Source of the DNA: Brachionus koreanus
Taxonomy: Eukaryota > Rotifera > Eurotatoria > Ploima > Brachionidae
DNA length: 36,202 bases
Reading direction: 5' to 3'
Assembly (NCBI GenBank): GCA_016987375.1
Contig: PJRA01000182.1
Coordinates: 366,797 to 402,998 of the forward strand
Shown one piece after another: positions 1 to 10,455 of this stretch. The translations under genes were made by a program, and so were the position numbers. Position 1 is the first letter of the stretch. The number at the start of each line of letters is the position of its first letter. The notes under the pieces were generated by a model. The model did not search any database. It saw only the letters and a program-made list of their open reading frames with translations, and was not told where the DNA came from.

Positions 1-95
1 TGTTAAACAAGTGAGGCGAGCAAGCGGCAAATTTTTTTTTCATCAAAAATATTTCTAAAACCGGTAGAAGAAACACAATAAGCAAATCAGAATAA

Positions 96-1364
96 ATGCT
101 TAAAGTCGAAGAGACAAGCAGCACAAAATCAGCGTCTGGTGAATCGACACCGAGCGTGTCGCCGCAGTTGGAAAGCGACGAGACGGCCAACGAGAACAAA
201 CTCAGTCTGTTGGTCAAGGCGGCCGAAAAGCTAGTCGACGAAGAGCAGAAATCGCGCGAGATCAACGTGTCCGAGTCGGCCAACATTTCAAAGCTAAACG
301 CATTTGTACACTCAATTAAAGAAGCCAAAAATGCTCAAAACGTAAACTATCCGATATTTATTGGAAAAAACGGCAAACCGACCCGACCGTTCAAGGCCTA
401 TCCCAAAGAGTCGCTCTCGCTTCCGATCGGCGGACAATCGACCTCGTTTTTGGACGAGACGAGACGAGCCATGCCACTGACAGTGAACACGTCGAGCTCC
501 GCCTCGTCCTCGTGCTCCAGCTCGCCCATAGCCGTTCTCGGTCCCACAGCCAACCTGAACAATATTCTAGCTCAGAACAAACACATGCTTAGCACAGATA
601 GCCTATTGGGCGTGATAAGCGCGCTCACCAATGGCAGTAACGCCGATCCGAGCTCTCCGCACCAGCCGATTAACTTGAGCGCTCATTTGAAACAAAGCGA
701 TTTGACAAGTCTCAATTTGAACGACTTGAGCACGTTTGATTTTACCTCATTGGCGTTTAATCCACACGATTTTTGTGTTCAGCATCGAAAACGCATTCAA
801 CAGGCCCAAGAACGAGTGCTTAAAAAGCAAACAGGTGAAAGTGAGTCGCCTAGACGAAGAAATTCGTCCGGCGGCTCCAGAAAACGTGTGGACACAACAA
901 CGGTCGTTGTAGAAAATAGTGTTGTTGACTCGACGCAGAGCAACACTATTGACTCGAGCCATGACGAGTACATGAATTATCCGCCGAAAAAGCGGCATCG
1001 CATTCAGAACAAGAAGTGTAATGACGACGAGCCCACGTCGTCTAGTTCGTCTCAGACCGAGGGAAAAAACGAAACGCCTGTCAACTCGCCCTCTTCGACT
1101 GGCAAGCCGCTCGAGTCGAGTAAGGCAAGTGTGCGCTCGAGACAATCATCAGCTGACGAAATAGACAAGGACGAGGCGTACAGGGAACGGAGACGCAAGA
1201 ATAACGAAGCTGCTAAGCGAAGTAGGGACGCCAGACGTGCCAAAGAGGACGACATTGCGCTTAGAGCCGCTCTTTTGGAAAGAGAAAATTTACAACTTAA
1301 AGTAGAACTAGCTCAACTAAAACAAGAAACCACTAGGCTTAGATGTTTGTTATATAATAGTTGA
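96..1364 (+). CDS. PAR/CES-2-like bZIP transcription factor, 422 aa, intronless
   Basis: A nuclear DNA-binding factor that should bind as a dimer through a C-terminal basic leucine zipper. The basic region (about residues 362-383) contains [20 protein letters not shown], the signature of the HLF/TEF/DBP/NFIL3/CES-2 group. A short zipper with leucines follows to residue about 418, so the protein ends right after the zipper, as is usual in this family. Residues 97-103 read RPFKAYP, a motif also found upstream of the bZIP in giant/CES-2-type proteins. The rest is low-complexity Ser/Thr/Glu-rich sequence, probably disordered activation or repression regions. The first ATG of the open frame is chosen. 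The GC content is clearly higher than in the flanking DNA, as expected for real coding sequence. A poly(A) signal AATAAA lies at 1513-1518. Vertebrate relatives act in circadian and metabolic control and the nematode one in cell death; the role here is unknown. Part of a 5' exon could lie left of the window. Confidence 0.9.
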   Translation: MLKVEETSSTKSASGESTPSVSPQLESDETANENKLSLLVKAAEKLVDEEQKSREINVSESANISKLNAFVHSIKEAKNAQNVNYPIFIGKNGKPTRPFKAYPKESLSLPIGGQSTSFLDETRRAMPLTVNTSSSASSSCSSSPIAVLGPTANLNNILAQNKHMLSTDSLLGVISALTNGSNADPSSPHQPINLSAHLKQSDLTSLNLNDLSTFDFTSLAFNPHDFCVQHRKRIQQAQERVLKKQTGESESPRRRNSSGGSRKRVDTTTVVVENSVVDSTQSNTIDSSHDEYMNYPPKKRHRIQNKKCNDDEPTSSSSSQTEGKNETPVNSPSSTGKPLESSKASVRSRQSSADEIDKDEAYRERRRKNNEAAKRSRDARRAKEDDIALRAALLERENLQLKVELAQLKQETTRLRCLLYNS

Positions 1365-2084
1365 AAAAAGTGCATTCATTCATTCAATTAAAAAATATTT
1401 ATTTAATATTTATTTATTAGAAGAGACTTTTGATCTAAATTAGTAATGATTTTTTTATTTTTTAAAAAAATGTGAAACCGGTGATTTTTTTTATTAAAAA
1501 AAAAATTGTAAAAATAAATGTTTCTTTTTTCTCTTTTAAATTGTATTTGTGACTTAAATATGAAGGATTTTTGTCGCTTTTTATTTCAATTTATTTAGAC
1601 CAGCCCGGTTATAATTTATTGTATAGAATGGCCTGTTTAGTTTTTTTTTTTTTTTATATTAATTGATAATTTTATTTTAACTATCATTATAATTAAATAT
1701 ATTTTAACTATTTTGTTTTATTTTATTGTTTTTTATTTTTTTTTTAGAATCAAATAAATTAAATCTTAATTTTATTATCTTCAATTTTATAATTTTTCAG
1801 CCTTCAATAGCATAACACAGCCATACACATGACATGACAAGTGAAAATATCAGCTTGACATTTATTTCAGTTCTCTTTTAAAATGGTTTCTTACAGCACA
1901 AATTTGATTTTCTCGAACTTCTCGTCTCTTAAACTGTTCAAAATAATTATCCACTTTTTTCATTCATTTCTAAGGTTGAAAAATGCAATCTTAGGGCTTA
2001 ATTAATTTATTTCGAATGTCTTTTTGTTATTTTTCCTAATTACAGAAACAACTCAAAGTGTATTACCCAATTGAAAATTGCACC
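1365..2084. other. bZIP 3' UTR and AT-rich spacer
   Basis: Very AT-rich sequence after the bZIP stop with several AATAAA-like signals (first clear one at 1513-1518). No gene, RNA or repeat boundary is visible. Confidence 0.5.
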
Positions 2085-2280
2085 AAAACCACAACATCAC
2101 TTTTTTTCAAAGCGTCATCTTTTTGCGACTGACTGGTTGAGATGTGTAAAGGTCTTTTGATAGATGGTGAGCACCAAGTTTGCGGTTGGTTGCTCTGAAC
2201 AGTCATATGTAGAGAATTCTGATCGAAAATTATATAACCACTATTAAACTTTGTAAACCAATCTTGTAGCCTTCTTACTT
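2085..2280 (-). mobile_element. Mariner-like transposase fossil, fragment 1
   Basis: On the minus strand one frame reads EQPTANLVLTIYQKTF followed by THLNQSVAKR. This resembles the mariner transposase segment just before the second catalytic Asp (consensus like QTxNsxxYxxQLxxLNxAIxxKRP). It is followed, after a frame change, by KDDA, where the catalytic DNARPH block should be. The same region matches the better preserved fragment at 7305-7530 at DNA level, including GAGATGTGTAA and the GCGTCATCTT block. Frames are broken and no terminal repeats are visible, so this is a short, old, inactive remnant. Confidence 0.5.
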
Positions 2281-3339
2281 CAAGCACACTTTTTCACCTT
2301 CCACTTGACATATTTGACGTGTTATTGCTATTGGTAAAACGAATTTTTTCCAATAATGCAGTAACAGCATCAAAATTTCAAAAATAGTATCAAATTTTCA
2401 TTTTTTAAATTTATTTAGAATTTAATAAACAAAGAGCAAGACATATTATTTTTGAAGGGTTTTCAATTCCATTTATTCTAGTTTAACATATAATATGACT
2501 TATAGTTTTAGAATTACTTATATGCTAAAATATCCAGGCTTTTAGAAACCGACAAATTTTATTAGTCAACTTAATTCTCTACAACACTTGAAGCTTAATT
2601 CAAATGAATTTTATTTTGCTCCATACATACAAATCCATTGCTATGCCTGAGGTTCTCTGTATTTAAATAAAAAAGAAATAGAGTTAGAGAACATATATTG
2701 ACCAACCTTTGTTTTAATTTCAAATTTTTCAAAGACACTTTTTTTGAACACTGTTTAATACTTTATTAAAGTCAGTAGACTTTACACGAGGCGGTGCTCT
2801 ACCTCTTCTAAATACAACTGTCATTATAGAACCATATTTGATTAGGTCTATATTTTTCGGTATTATGCATGTATGCTCTTTAAAATTTTTTTCAAATTGA
2901 TTAAAATAATTTGAGTTGATATTCTCAAAATAATTCCTATCAGATACACTGATCACTACAAATAGAATTCTTCTATTTGCTTTTAATTTAAAACCAGTGA
3001 GCAATTGTCTTAGAAACCTCGTAAATTTGATTATTTTAAAAATCTTATGTTACTCAAATCTAGATAAAAATACTACGTTGTTAAAATTTTTTCTATTTTA
3101 TTTAAAAATTTATATGCTATTAATTGTATTTTTTATACACATATTTAGAATTTTAATTGATTTAAATTGGACTTTCTATTTTAATAATTTATACATTATT
3201 TTATTTTTTTCTCCAAATAGATTTAATTTAATACTAAATTCATGATGGCAAATAGTTTTAGTTTAATTAAATGATTGAAGCCCGTACCTTTAAATGGTAC
3301 TAAGACCATGGGCTGTTGAAAAAAAATAGATGAGATGGG
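2281..3339. other. AT-rich spacer, no gene recognised
   Basis: Contains open frames of 80-90 codons on both strands (2729-3004 minus and 2997-3245 plus). They have biased, hydrophobic or lysine-rich composition and no recognisable domain. A small imperfect hairpin, GCCCGTACC pairing with GGTAC and GGGC, lies at about 3280-3312 just before the LINE remains. Confidence 0.4.
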
Positions 3340-5145
3340 TCACTTAATTTAAAATTTGGCAATATCTCCGAATCTCCTTCATTACAGGGAAGCTAGAAGG
3401 GAGGATAAAAAATTGAATCGTCAAAAAATAATATTATTTTTACAAAACATCCATAAAACTTGAGAGGAGATGATGATTTTGACAGCTTTCCAGAAGAACT
3501 TTGTTGGGATGTTAAGAAAGCCTCTACTACTGTTGATCAAGTGGAAATCTTTAATAGTTGCTTTGCTTCCATTGAATCTTTCTCTTTGTCCATTGAAACT
3601 GACTCAGCCAAATACGTCTTTGATACTTTCAGAGATTAAAAATATGAAACCTTGTTCACTCCAGGATTTTCATTTTGTGCATCTCTTTGGATGAAATTAA
3701 AAAGGCTGTTGACGAACTCCCTTCATCAAGCTCTTCTGGATTTGTTGGAATTCAAACTAAAATAATTCAAAATCTAAAGGAATTTTTTGTTCCAATACTT
3801 TACGAACTCTTCAATAACTGTTTAATTTTTAAAAAAATACCTCAGGACTGGAAAATTGCCATTGTTAATCCCTTATTTAAGAAAAAAGGTTGCAGGTCAG
3901 ATATAAACAATTGTCGAGGGATTTCAGTTCTTTCACCAATAGCAAAAATATTTGAAAAACTATTGGCTAAACAGATATCTTACTATTTTGAATCGAATGA
4001 GATTTTATTTAATGGACAACATGGTTTTAGATCTGGACATTCTTGTCAAACAACCATTCATGAGTATATAAGTGAAATAAATAAAGCAAAAGAAAAAAAG
4101 TTAAAAACTATCTCTTTTTTTATTGACTTTAAGAAAGCATTTGACGTTATTGATACAAATTTATTACCTTTAAAACACTTCCATTATGGTTTTGATAATT
4201 CTTCTTCGGGTCTTCTTTCGAACTATTTTGAAAATAGATCTCAGATAGTAAGAATTGGCAGTGAAATGTCTAAACCTTTAAAATTAAAATTAGGTGTTCC
4301 GCAGGGATCTGTTTTGGGTCCACTGCTTTTTCTTATTTTCGCTAATGATCTTCCGTTTTTACTTAAAAATTCAAGTATCAAAATGTTTGCAGATGATACA
4401 ACAATAAGTATCTCTGATATAAATTTTGAGACCGCCTTGATAAAATTAAATGTTATAACGAAAAGTTTAAATGAATTGTGTATTTTTAATAGAATTGATA
4501 TATACTGGTCAAAAACTTTTTGTATTATCTTTGAAAATAGGAAAAAATTGTATCCAGAAAAGATCAAACTAGGTGATGAAGATATCTTAGTTTTTAAGGA
4601 ACTCTGTTTATTAGGTTTCATAATTGATCAAGATCTTAATTTTACTAAATATGCATCTAATTTATCACTGCAAATAAATAGAAAATTATTTTCCATCAAA
4701 AGAATATTCTATCTTGCTACTTCAGTAAAGGTCCAGTTTTTTAAGTCATTTATCCTCCCGTATTTTGATTACTGCTCTACGCTTTTATGCTATTTTTCAA
4801 AAGAAGCAATTTAAAAATTAGCCAAGAGTTATTATATTTCTATCACAAAACTTTAAAATGTAAATTTGATCAAGAGATCAATATTGAAGTTTTCAATGTT
4901 TAAGCTTTCAATATTTAATAACATAAATTTAATTTAGACAGATTTTGTTTCATAATTTGAATTATTTAACTTAAATAGCTTGTTGTTAAATTTTTTCAAT
5001 AAATAATCAATAACAATTTTCAAATTTTATAATTTTTATATTTTTATATTTTCAATATAAAAACTTTTTTAATTATCAATTAAATAAATGAAGTGTTAAT
5101 CAGTCTCATGAGACGTGGGCACTAGCCTGTTGATTTACCTTGAAT
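3340..5145 (+). mobile_element. Decayed non-LTR retrotransposon (LINE), CR1/Jockey-like
   Basis: The element includes the reverse transcriptase reading frame at 3675-4814, upstream ORF2 pieces in other frames from about 3350, and broken downstream pieces to about 4900. One downstream piece reads KTLKCKFDQEINIEVFN after a frameshift. The likely 3' end lies near 5105-5140, where GTGGGCACTAGCCTGTTGATTT resembles the end of the minus-strand LINE at about 10690-10715. The endonuclease domain is not seen, so the copy is 5'-truncated, which is usual for target-primed insertion. Boundaries are approximate. No intact target duplication was found by eye. Confidence 0.7.
3470..4814 (+). pseudogene. LINE ORF2 reverse transcriptase, frameshifted
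   Basis: The main frame (3675-4814, 379 codons) has the non-LTR reverse transcriptase blocks in order: DWKIAIVNPLFKKK, the SVLSPIAKIFEKLL block, FIDFKKAFDVID (first catalytic Asp), GVPQGSVLGPLLF, FADDT at nt 4386-4400 (catalytic Asp pair), and a thumb region ending ILPYFDYCSTLL. Upstream coding continues in other frames: one reads PEELCWDVKKASTTVDQVE at about 3490-3550, then a switch is needed to join SLDEIKKAVDELP. A stop at 4812-4814 interrupts IQKLAKSYY. The catalytic motifs survive, but at least two frame breaks make this copy non-functional. Confidence 0.8.
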
Positions 5146-5990
5146 ATTTAAATATTTTAATAACTACTTAATTGATAGAAATTTATATTATTTTTTTATC
5201 AAAGAAAAACTAAAGAAGCCTTTTATTAGCATCTATTCATATATCATTATTAACTTTAAAATTTAGGGAGGACTAAATTCCATTCCAAACTGCCAAGGTT
5301 TATAACCCAAACAAATCTTTATTTTTGTTGCTATACTCCTCTTAAATGATGGCCTTAGCCCTTTTAGAATGTGTTTATTTTTCTTCAAATTTTATTGCTA
5401 ATAAACTTTCTCCTGCTCCGAAACAATAGGTTGGTATCCGCTGTTATCACTCCTGCTGTTAACTGTGTCCATTCATTCGGAAAAAAGTTAACTAAACTTT
5501 ATAACAATAATAATTTTAATTTTTTTTATAGCATTAGTTTTATTTATTAAAAAGTCATTTCAAGTGTTAAAAAATGAATAATTAATATAAAAAATGTTAT
5601 TTTGTCATTTTTAGCCAAATATAAATTAATTTTTTTCTAATTAAAAACACTAATTTGTTTCCAAATTAAATTTTATAAATTTATCTAATAATTTTTTTCG
5701 TAATAACGCTTCGTTTTCAAAGATCGATGCATTTGAATTTCAAATTTTTCATTTTTTTTTTTAATTTAAATTAGCTTAGCCAAATTTAATCAATTTCCAG
5801 AAGAATAGGAAAAAAAAACAAAATTATCTTACGTCAGTTTATTGAAACAGCACGATGATGATGATGATGATTTTTTAATTTTATTAAAAAATTCTTAATT
5901 TAAATTTTCTTAACATTTTGAAAAAATTCAATTTAATCCGAAAATAAAAAAAAACAGTTAATTTGAGTCTAATTTAAAGAACCAAATTTT
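5146..5990. other. AT-rich spacer upstream of the GPCR, with short GAT microsatellite
   Basis: No coding sequence recognised. A (GAT)6 microsatellite is at 5854-5871. The last ~100 bp is presumably promoter and 5' UTR of the GPCR gene, without a clear TATA or initiator that I can single out in this base composition. Confidence 0.4.
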
Positions 5991-7130
5991 ATGTCTACTA
6001 CAAAAATAAGTACAGTATTTAATTTGTTAAATACAACCTACGTACTTAACTTTGATTCTGTACTAACAACAGCATATGTGATTAATTACATAGACTATGT
6101 AGTCCGAGTGTTAGCTGTGCTAGTTCATATTGTATACATTTATCTAATGTTTAGAGTTAAAAAATTCAGAAATAAATCCTATTTTTATATGCATTTTGTA
6201 GTAATTGTCAGTCTATTGTATTGTCTTCACTATGTTTTCTATATCAACACCGGAGGACCATCTTTCAGCAGTCTTGAACTCAACTTGGTATTTTGCTACA
6301 TTAGTGAACAAATGTGGAGCATTCTTAGATACTTGAGAGCATTTTCCATCCTTCTCCTAGCCATGTATAGACTCTTTGCTGTCAAAAATATCAATTTATA
6401 CAAAAAAATGAACTCCGGTCTTAGCTTCATTTACATGTCAATGGGTGCTTCGATAGTTTTTGCAGTTTTTTTAACTTTTTTAATAAAGTATTCCTTAAAT
6501 ACAACATATTCGGTTTATTTTTGCTCACCAGGCTATTCAAACAGTGTAAGAGAAATGATTGTATGCTTTATCATAAATGTTATAATAAGCAATGTGATTC
6601 CAACAGCGTTAAATTTAATAGCATATCTTAAAATTGTGTCAAAACTGAAATTGACCAAGCTAAGTCTGGACAAAGCAAACAACACCTTAGAATCCACTTC
6701 AATTAATAAGCCAGTAAACACATCTAAAGTGACTCCCAACGATTTTTCAATGGCTACATCTGTGTTCACTACAGCTACATCTGCAGCTTCTGTTGTAAAT
6801 ACCAATAACAATAAAGCCAAAAAAGAGCTAAATGTAAAGCAATCAAGATTTGCCAAACAATTTATATTCATGAATGTGGCCATTGTAATGAGCAATTTAT
6901 TTTCAGTAATGGTTGACTTTATGATTGTATTGGCCACTAATCCAGCATTTTACTACTTAGACGCTATGCTATGGCAATTTAGACCCATCGCTCGTATTTT
7001 ATTTCTTGTTTTTCAAGCAATGATTCCTGTTATATCTATTCTATATAATCCCGAAGTCAGATTTTTAAAAATATTTCAAAAAGGAAACTTTTTAAAGCGA
7101 GGATTTTTGTGTAATAGTACTATGATATAA
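5991..7130 (+). CDS. Rhodopsin-family seven-transmembrane receptor (orphan), 379 aa, intronless
   Basis: A plasma-membrane G-protein-coupled receptor; the ligand cannot be predicted. Seven hydrophobic helices are visible at about residues 37-56, 64-85, 103-129, 144-166, 188-214, 291-315 and 329-352. Residues 125-128 at the end of helix 3 read MYRL, in place of the canonical DRY. Helix 7 ends ISILYNPE (residues 349-355), a variant of NPxxY. Cys102 and Cys178 are placed for the usual helix 3 to extracellular loop 2 disulphide. The third cytoplasmic loop (about 216-290) is long and Ser/Thr/Asn-rich. N14 (NTT) in the short N-terminus is a potential glycosylation site. There is no signal peptide. 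A poly(A) signal AATAAA lies just after the stop at 7140-7145. It could be one of the lineage-expanded peptide or chemosensory receptors of spiralians. Confidence 0.85.
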   Translation: MSTTKISTVFNLLNTTYVLNFDSVLTTAYVINYIDYVVRVLAVLVHIVYIYLMFRVKKFRNKSYFYMHFVVIVSLLYCLHYVFYINTGGPSFSSLELNLVFCYISEQMWSILRYLRAFSILLLAMYRLFAVKNINLYKKMNSGLSFIYMSMGASIVFAVFLTFLIKYSLNTTYSVYFCSPGYSNSVREMIVCFIINVIISNVIPTALNLIAYLKIVSKLKLTKLSLDKANNTLESTSINKPVNTSKVTPNDFSMATSVFTTATSAASVVNTNNNKAKKELNVKQSRFAKQFIFMNVAIVMSNLFSVMVDFMIVLATNPAFYYLDAMLWQFRPIARILFLVFQAMIPVISILYNPEVRFLKIFQKGNFLKRGFLCNSTMI

Positions 7131-7304
7131 AAAAATTTAAATAAAATTTTAGAAATTTTTTTTATCAAATTTCATGTTTAAATGCAAATTGTAAATTTAA
7201 TTCAATTTTTACTAGAAGAAAGAAGTAGAAGTAGTATTAGAAAAAATACTGCTACCAAAACTGGTTAAGCTTTTACCAGCTATAACAGTAAAACATCTCT
7301 GCTT

Positions 7305-7530
7305 TACGCTGGACGAGAAAAAAAGTCCATTTCTTTCAGTTCTTCTAATTTTGCCATTGTTCTTCTAGCTGTGTGAGGTCTAGCGTCATCTTGAAGAAAC
7401 AAACAAAGCTTTCATTTTGACCGAAGAAGTCTATTTCGTCGATAGAGATGTGTAAGTGTCAGTTGATGATTGCTGAGGACTGAGCTTTAGGTTGGTTACT
7501 CTCAATAGCTGTAGGCTAAGCTTGTCCAAG
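7305..7530 (-). mobile_element. Mariner-like transposase fossil, fragment 2
   Basis: On the minus strand a frame reads FLQDDARPHTARRTMAKLEE and then LKEMDFFSRPA before a stop. This is the mariner catalytic block (consensus hDNARPHxA, the second Asp of the DDD triad) and the start of the PPYSPDL segment. Upstream, through frameshifts, it aligns with the fragment at 2085-2280. No TIRs are visible, so it is a dead internal piece. Confidence 0.65.
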
Positions 7531-8327
7531 AATTGCTTTGAAATAACAAACATAAAAATAAGAATGAAAAAAAAACAGACAAAAATGACTTTCTTTAAAG
7601 TGACAAAACTTTGTCAATTTAAAGTAAAAGCCAAAGGGATTTAGTATAAAATTTAGAAAAAGAATTTTTTTTTTAATAAAAAAATGCAAAAACCACTTTT
7701 GTATTCTTCGTTGCAAAAGTCTGTTTTAAATAAAAACTTAGACTTGAATGTCAATCCTTCTATAATTTCAACTATATTTGCTACTAAAAAAAAAATCAAA
7801 ATATCATAATTTGGCCGTCCATTTGGCCTTAATAAAAACTCAAATAAAAGAAAATTTTTTTTATTTTTTTTATGATTATTATAATGTAATTTTTTATTTA
7901 ACAAAATGCATTCAATTCTGTTAATTTTAACATATAATATTAAGGAAAAATGAAAATAATTTTACATTTTTACATTTTCATATTTTTAGATTTTTTGTTC
8001 AATTTTTCAGAAAATTAAAAAAACTCCTTCAAATTATTTGTAAAACAAAAATAAAATTAAAAAATTTCTTAAATATTGTACAAAAAATCGAAAAATATGA
8101 AAATGTAAAAATATAAAATTATTTTCATTTTGCCAATATTAATGATTAATTTACTTTTAGTATTACAAAGATGCTAAAATCAAAAATATCGAGGCTTTTA
8201 TAATACTATTTGTAGATTTTGTTTTTTCTACTTCGAAAATTTTTTTTAATTAAAAATTTAGACAACAAAATAATTATTTAACAAAAAATATAGAAATTAG
8301 GAAAAAAATAAAATTAATTTAGTAGTT
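7531..8327. other. AT-rich spacer between GPCR and DCST-like gene
   Basis: No gene recognised. Contains the inverted repeat annotated separately at 7947-8131 and homopolymer runs. The open frames at 7516-7904 on the minus strand are Phe/Lys-biased and look like noise. Confidence 0.4.
7947..8131. repeat. Inverted repeat with 52-bp core arms (fold-back, MITE-like)
   Basis: Left arm 7947-7998 and the reverse complement of right arm 8080-8131 match with two visible differences; the shared core includes TACATTTTCATATTTTT. Similarity extends weaker on both sides (outer AATATT, inner GATTTTTTGT plus an AT-rich stretch). The spacer is 81 bp. Arms are AT-rich but too long and ordered to be chance. 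No protein is encoded, so a small fold-back element is the likely identity. Confidence 0.6.
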
Positions 8328-10340
8328 ATGGAAAAGAGTAGAAATAAATATTTATTAGAATTATTGAATTTTTATTTATTGGGAAGTGTATACTCGGTGA
8401 TAGTATTTTATTTTTCCATTTATCAGCTAGAAAATGTGTCAACATCAATGCAGTCAATGCTCTTCTCCATTATACTCTGTGTTATCTCAATGAATATGAC
8501 AAGAACAATTAAACTAAGATGCATAATGACGCTAATAGTGTTCAATTTTGTGTCAAGCTCAGGCAAATTAATGGTTAGCAAAACACTGGCAAAAGACTTA
8601 GTCAACGGACCTGTCGATAACACATTTAAAAATATCGAGCAAGTTTTCCAGAGCATAAAATGCCAATACAATTTATACAAACAATTTGATAAAATAGCTA
8701 AGCAAAGACAAAAGCGTAAAAAAAATTTTTTTCAAAAATTTAAGCTCGGATATGCAGATATAAAGCGCAAAAAAGAGTCTATAACCCATTTATCTGATGA
8801 GATTAAGTCCGAGCTTAGTCAAAGTCACGGACGGCATAGATCAGTTAATTTTTTTAACGAAAACAATGACTATGATTTCATGGATAAGAAAAAAGAGCAC
8901 AAACAAAATCTAACAAAAAAAAACTCCGAATATTATTATGAAAAAAAGATAGATCAATGCATGGAAATTTTCAAATCTGGTCAAGACAATTGTCAAAACG
9001 GAGCTGATCAGTATAAAAATGCGTGCAAGCAGGAAGGATTTTTACTTGACGTTTGTTCTGGTCTAAAAGAGACCGATCATTGCCAAATGGAAAAAACCGA
9101 ATTGAACAAATCTCCAAAAGAGACTTGTGAGAATGAAATAAGCAAAAATGACTATGATAGCATGGATCAAGATTTAAATGACTTGTATGCTGTTGATGAT
9201 AAAATGAACAATCTTGATTCTGATTTACAAGTAGACATAAAATCACCAAACACTTCTTTGGCCTCCAAAGACAACCTGTACCAAGTAAAATCTGACATGG
9301 TAAATCTAAAATACAAAGTGGAAAAATCATCTCGTCTTATTAAAAACATAGTCAAAATAATTCAACTGTTGGCATGCTTCAGCTATTCTTTAGTAATCAT
9401 AAATTCATTTAGATACAATCAAAAATATTTAAATGATTTGTCTTTTGATAATTTTTTTATAACTAAATATTTTTGTCACATTGACCAAAGACGAAAAGAC
9501 AAAAAAAATCGCACTTTGCTACCACTTAAAAAACATGAAAAAGAATATTTGTTCTATCCGTTCAAACTATGTGTGTCGGCCTATCAGAAGCCATTGGTAA
9601 AAATAAATATTTTTTTTTATGGTCTATTTTTTTTCTTTATCGTGAGTTCTCTTTTGTTTGATTACGCTTTATATGATCTGTTGAAAATACTCAACGAGAA
9701 CATGATATTTGATGCAGTGCCCAAGGAGCCGCCCAAGTCTGGTAAAACAATTGTTGATGTCAAAGGTGATGGGTTCGCTGCAAGACTTTTGCGCGCTTCA
9801 ATCAACAACACTGAGCAACAGGAAGAAGACATTTTGATTGAAAAGTTAAAAAAAATAAACTGTGAACCTAGTGTTAGTTCACTTAGTTTGGAAAACTATT
9901 ATTATTTTATGAGACAAGTTATTTTTTTGATTATGTTGATTTTGATTGAAATGTATTTTAAAAGAGTAAATAGACTTATTTGTGGCTATTTTTATCCAAA
10001 GAGGGAAAAAGAGCGCGTCCTGTGGCTTTATAACATTTCGATTAAAAATCGCATTAAATTCAAGTTTGATAGAAAAAACAGAATAAATATGTCGGCTATG
10101 AATGGAACGCTAGCAGGCGATAAATTTTATGTGCTTAGAAAATTGAAAATTTTTTTGCCTTTTATTTCCATATTGGAGAAGATGAATTTTTTAAAAAAAT
10201 TTTGTGTAATCTGTGATGATGATGTCGAAATGACTTTTTGGTGTAAAATGTGTCGCATTTATTACTGCAACGAGTGCTGGAATGAGTTCGACAAAAGATG
10301 TGTTGCATGCAAACCGAAGTTTGTCGAGACAAATTTTTAA
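8328..10340 (+). CDS. DC-STAMP domain protein (DCST1/DCST2/SPE-42/Sneaky-like) with C-terminal RING-like finger, 670 aa
   Basis: A multi-pass membrane protein. N-terminal helices occur at about 8-31, 42-56 and 63-78. The block GPVDNTFKNIEQ at 94-105 followed by C112 matches the GPxxNxxxN...C signature of the DC-STAMP family. A helix at about 343-362 and the hallmark DC-STAMP segment at about 426-457 (KINIFFYGLFFFFIV...LLFDYALYDLL) follow, then another helix at about 529-546. The C-terminus (about 626-661) has eight cysteines in C-x2-C-x9-C-x2-C-x4-C-x2-C-x7-C-x2-C spacing, a C4C4 RING-like finger as in SPE-42, Sneaky and DCST. The 200-300 region is hydrophilic and cysteine-studded and may be a lineage insertion in a loop. 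Family members act in sperm-egg interaction, sperm membrane breakdown and cell fusion; DCST1 is also linked to ubiquitin ligation. No introns. The tRNA gene starts 32 bp downstream. Confidence 0.8.
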   Translation: MEKSRNKYLLELLNFYLLGSVYSVIVFYFSIYQLENVSTSMQSMLFSIILCVISMNMTRTIKLRCIMTLIVFNFVSSSGKLMVSKTLAKDLVNGPVDNTFKNIEQVFQSIKCQYNLYKQFDKIAKQRQKRKKNFFQKFKLGYADIKRKKESITHLSDEIKSELSQSHGRHRSVNFFNENNDYDFMDKKKEHKQNLTKKNSEYYYEKKIDQCMEIFKSGQDNCQNGADQYKNACKQEGFLLDVCSGLKETDHCQMEKTELNKSPKETCENEISKNDYDSMDQDLNDLYAVDDKMNNLDSDLQVDIKSPNTSLASKDNLYQVKSDMVNLKYKVEKSSRLIKNIVKIIQLLACFSYSLVIINSFRYNQKYLNDLSFDNFFITKYFCHIDQRRKDKKNRTLLPLKKHEKEYLFYPFKLCVSAYQKPLVKINIFFYGLFFFFIVSSLLFDYALYDLLKILNENMIFDAVPKEPPKSGKTIVDVKGDGFAARLLRASINNTEQQEEDILIEKLKKINCEPSVSSLSLENYYYFMRQVIFLIMLILIEMYFKRVNRLICGYFYPKREKERVLWLYNISIKNRIKFKFDRKNRINMSAMNGTLAGDKFYVLRKLKIFLPFISILEKMNFLKKFCVICDDDVEMTFWCKMCRIYYCNECWNEFDKRCVACKPKFVETNF

Positions 10341-10372
10341 ATTTTTGCCATATTTTAATGATATAAGAATGA

Positions 10373-10455
10373 GCCCGGGTGGCCGAGTGGTTAAGGCGTT
10401 GGACTTAAGATCCAATTCACGAATGTGAGCATGGGTTCGATCCCCATCCCTGGCA
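10373..10455 (+). tRNA. tRNA-Leu(UAA)
   Basis: An 83-nt class II tRNA. The anticodon stem TTGGA/TCCAA encloses loop CTTAAGA, giving anticodon TAA. It has a D arm with TGGCCGAGTGGTTAAGG, a long variable arm (TTCAC/GTGAG) typical of leucine tRNA, and a T arm ATGGG-TTCGATC-CCCAT. The acceptor stem GCCCGGG/CCCTGGC has one C4-U69 mismatch. No intron; CCA is not encoded. A T-run for pol III termination follows (about 10459-10463). It is identical to the copy at 15437-15519. Confidence 0.93.

Noticed and set aside
747..1145. 132-codon minus-strand frame opposite the bZIP gene
   Set aside because: Arg-rich shadow of the real coding strand; no domain.
2729..3245. Open frames of 82-91 codons on both strands
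   Set aside because: Biased composition, no recognisable family, no splice or codon evidence.
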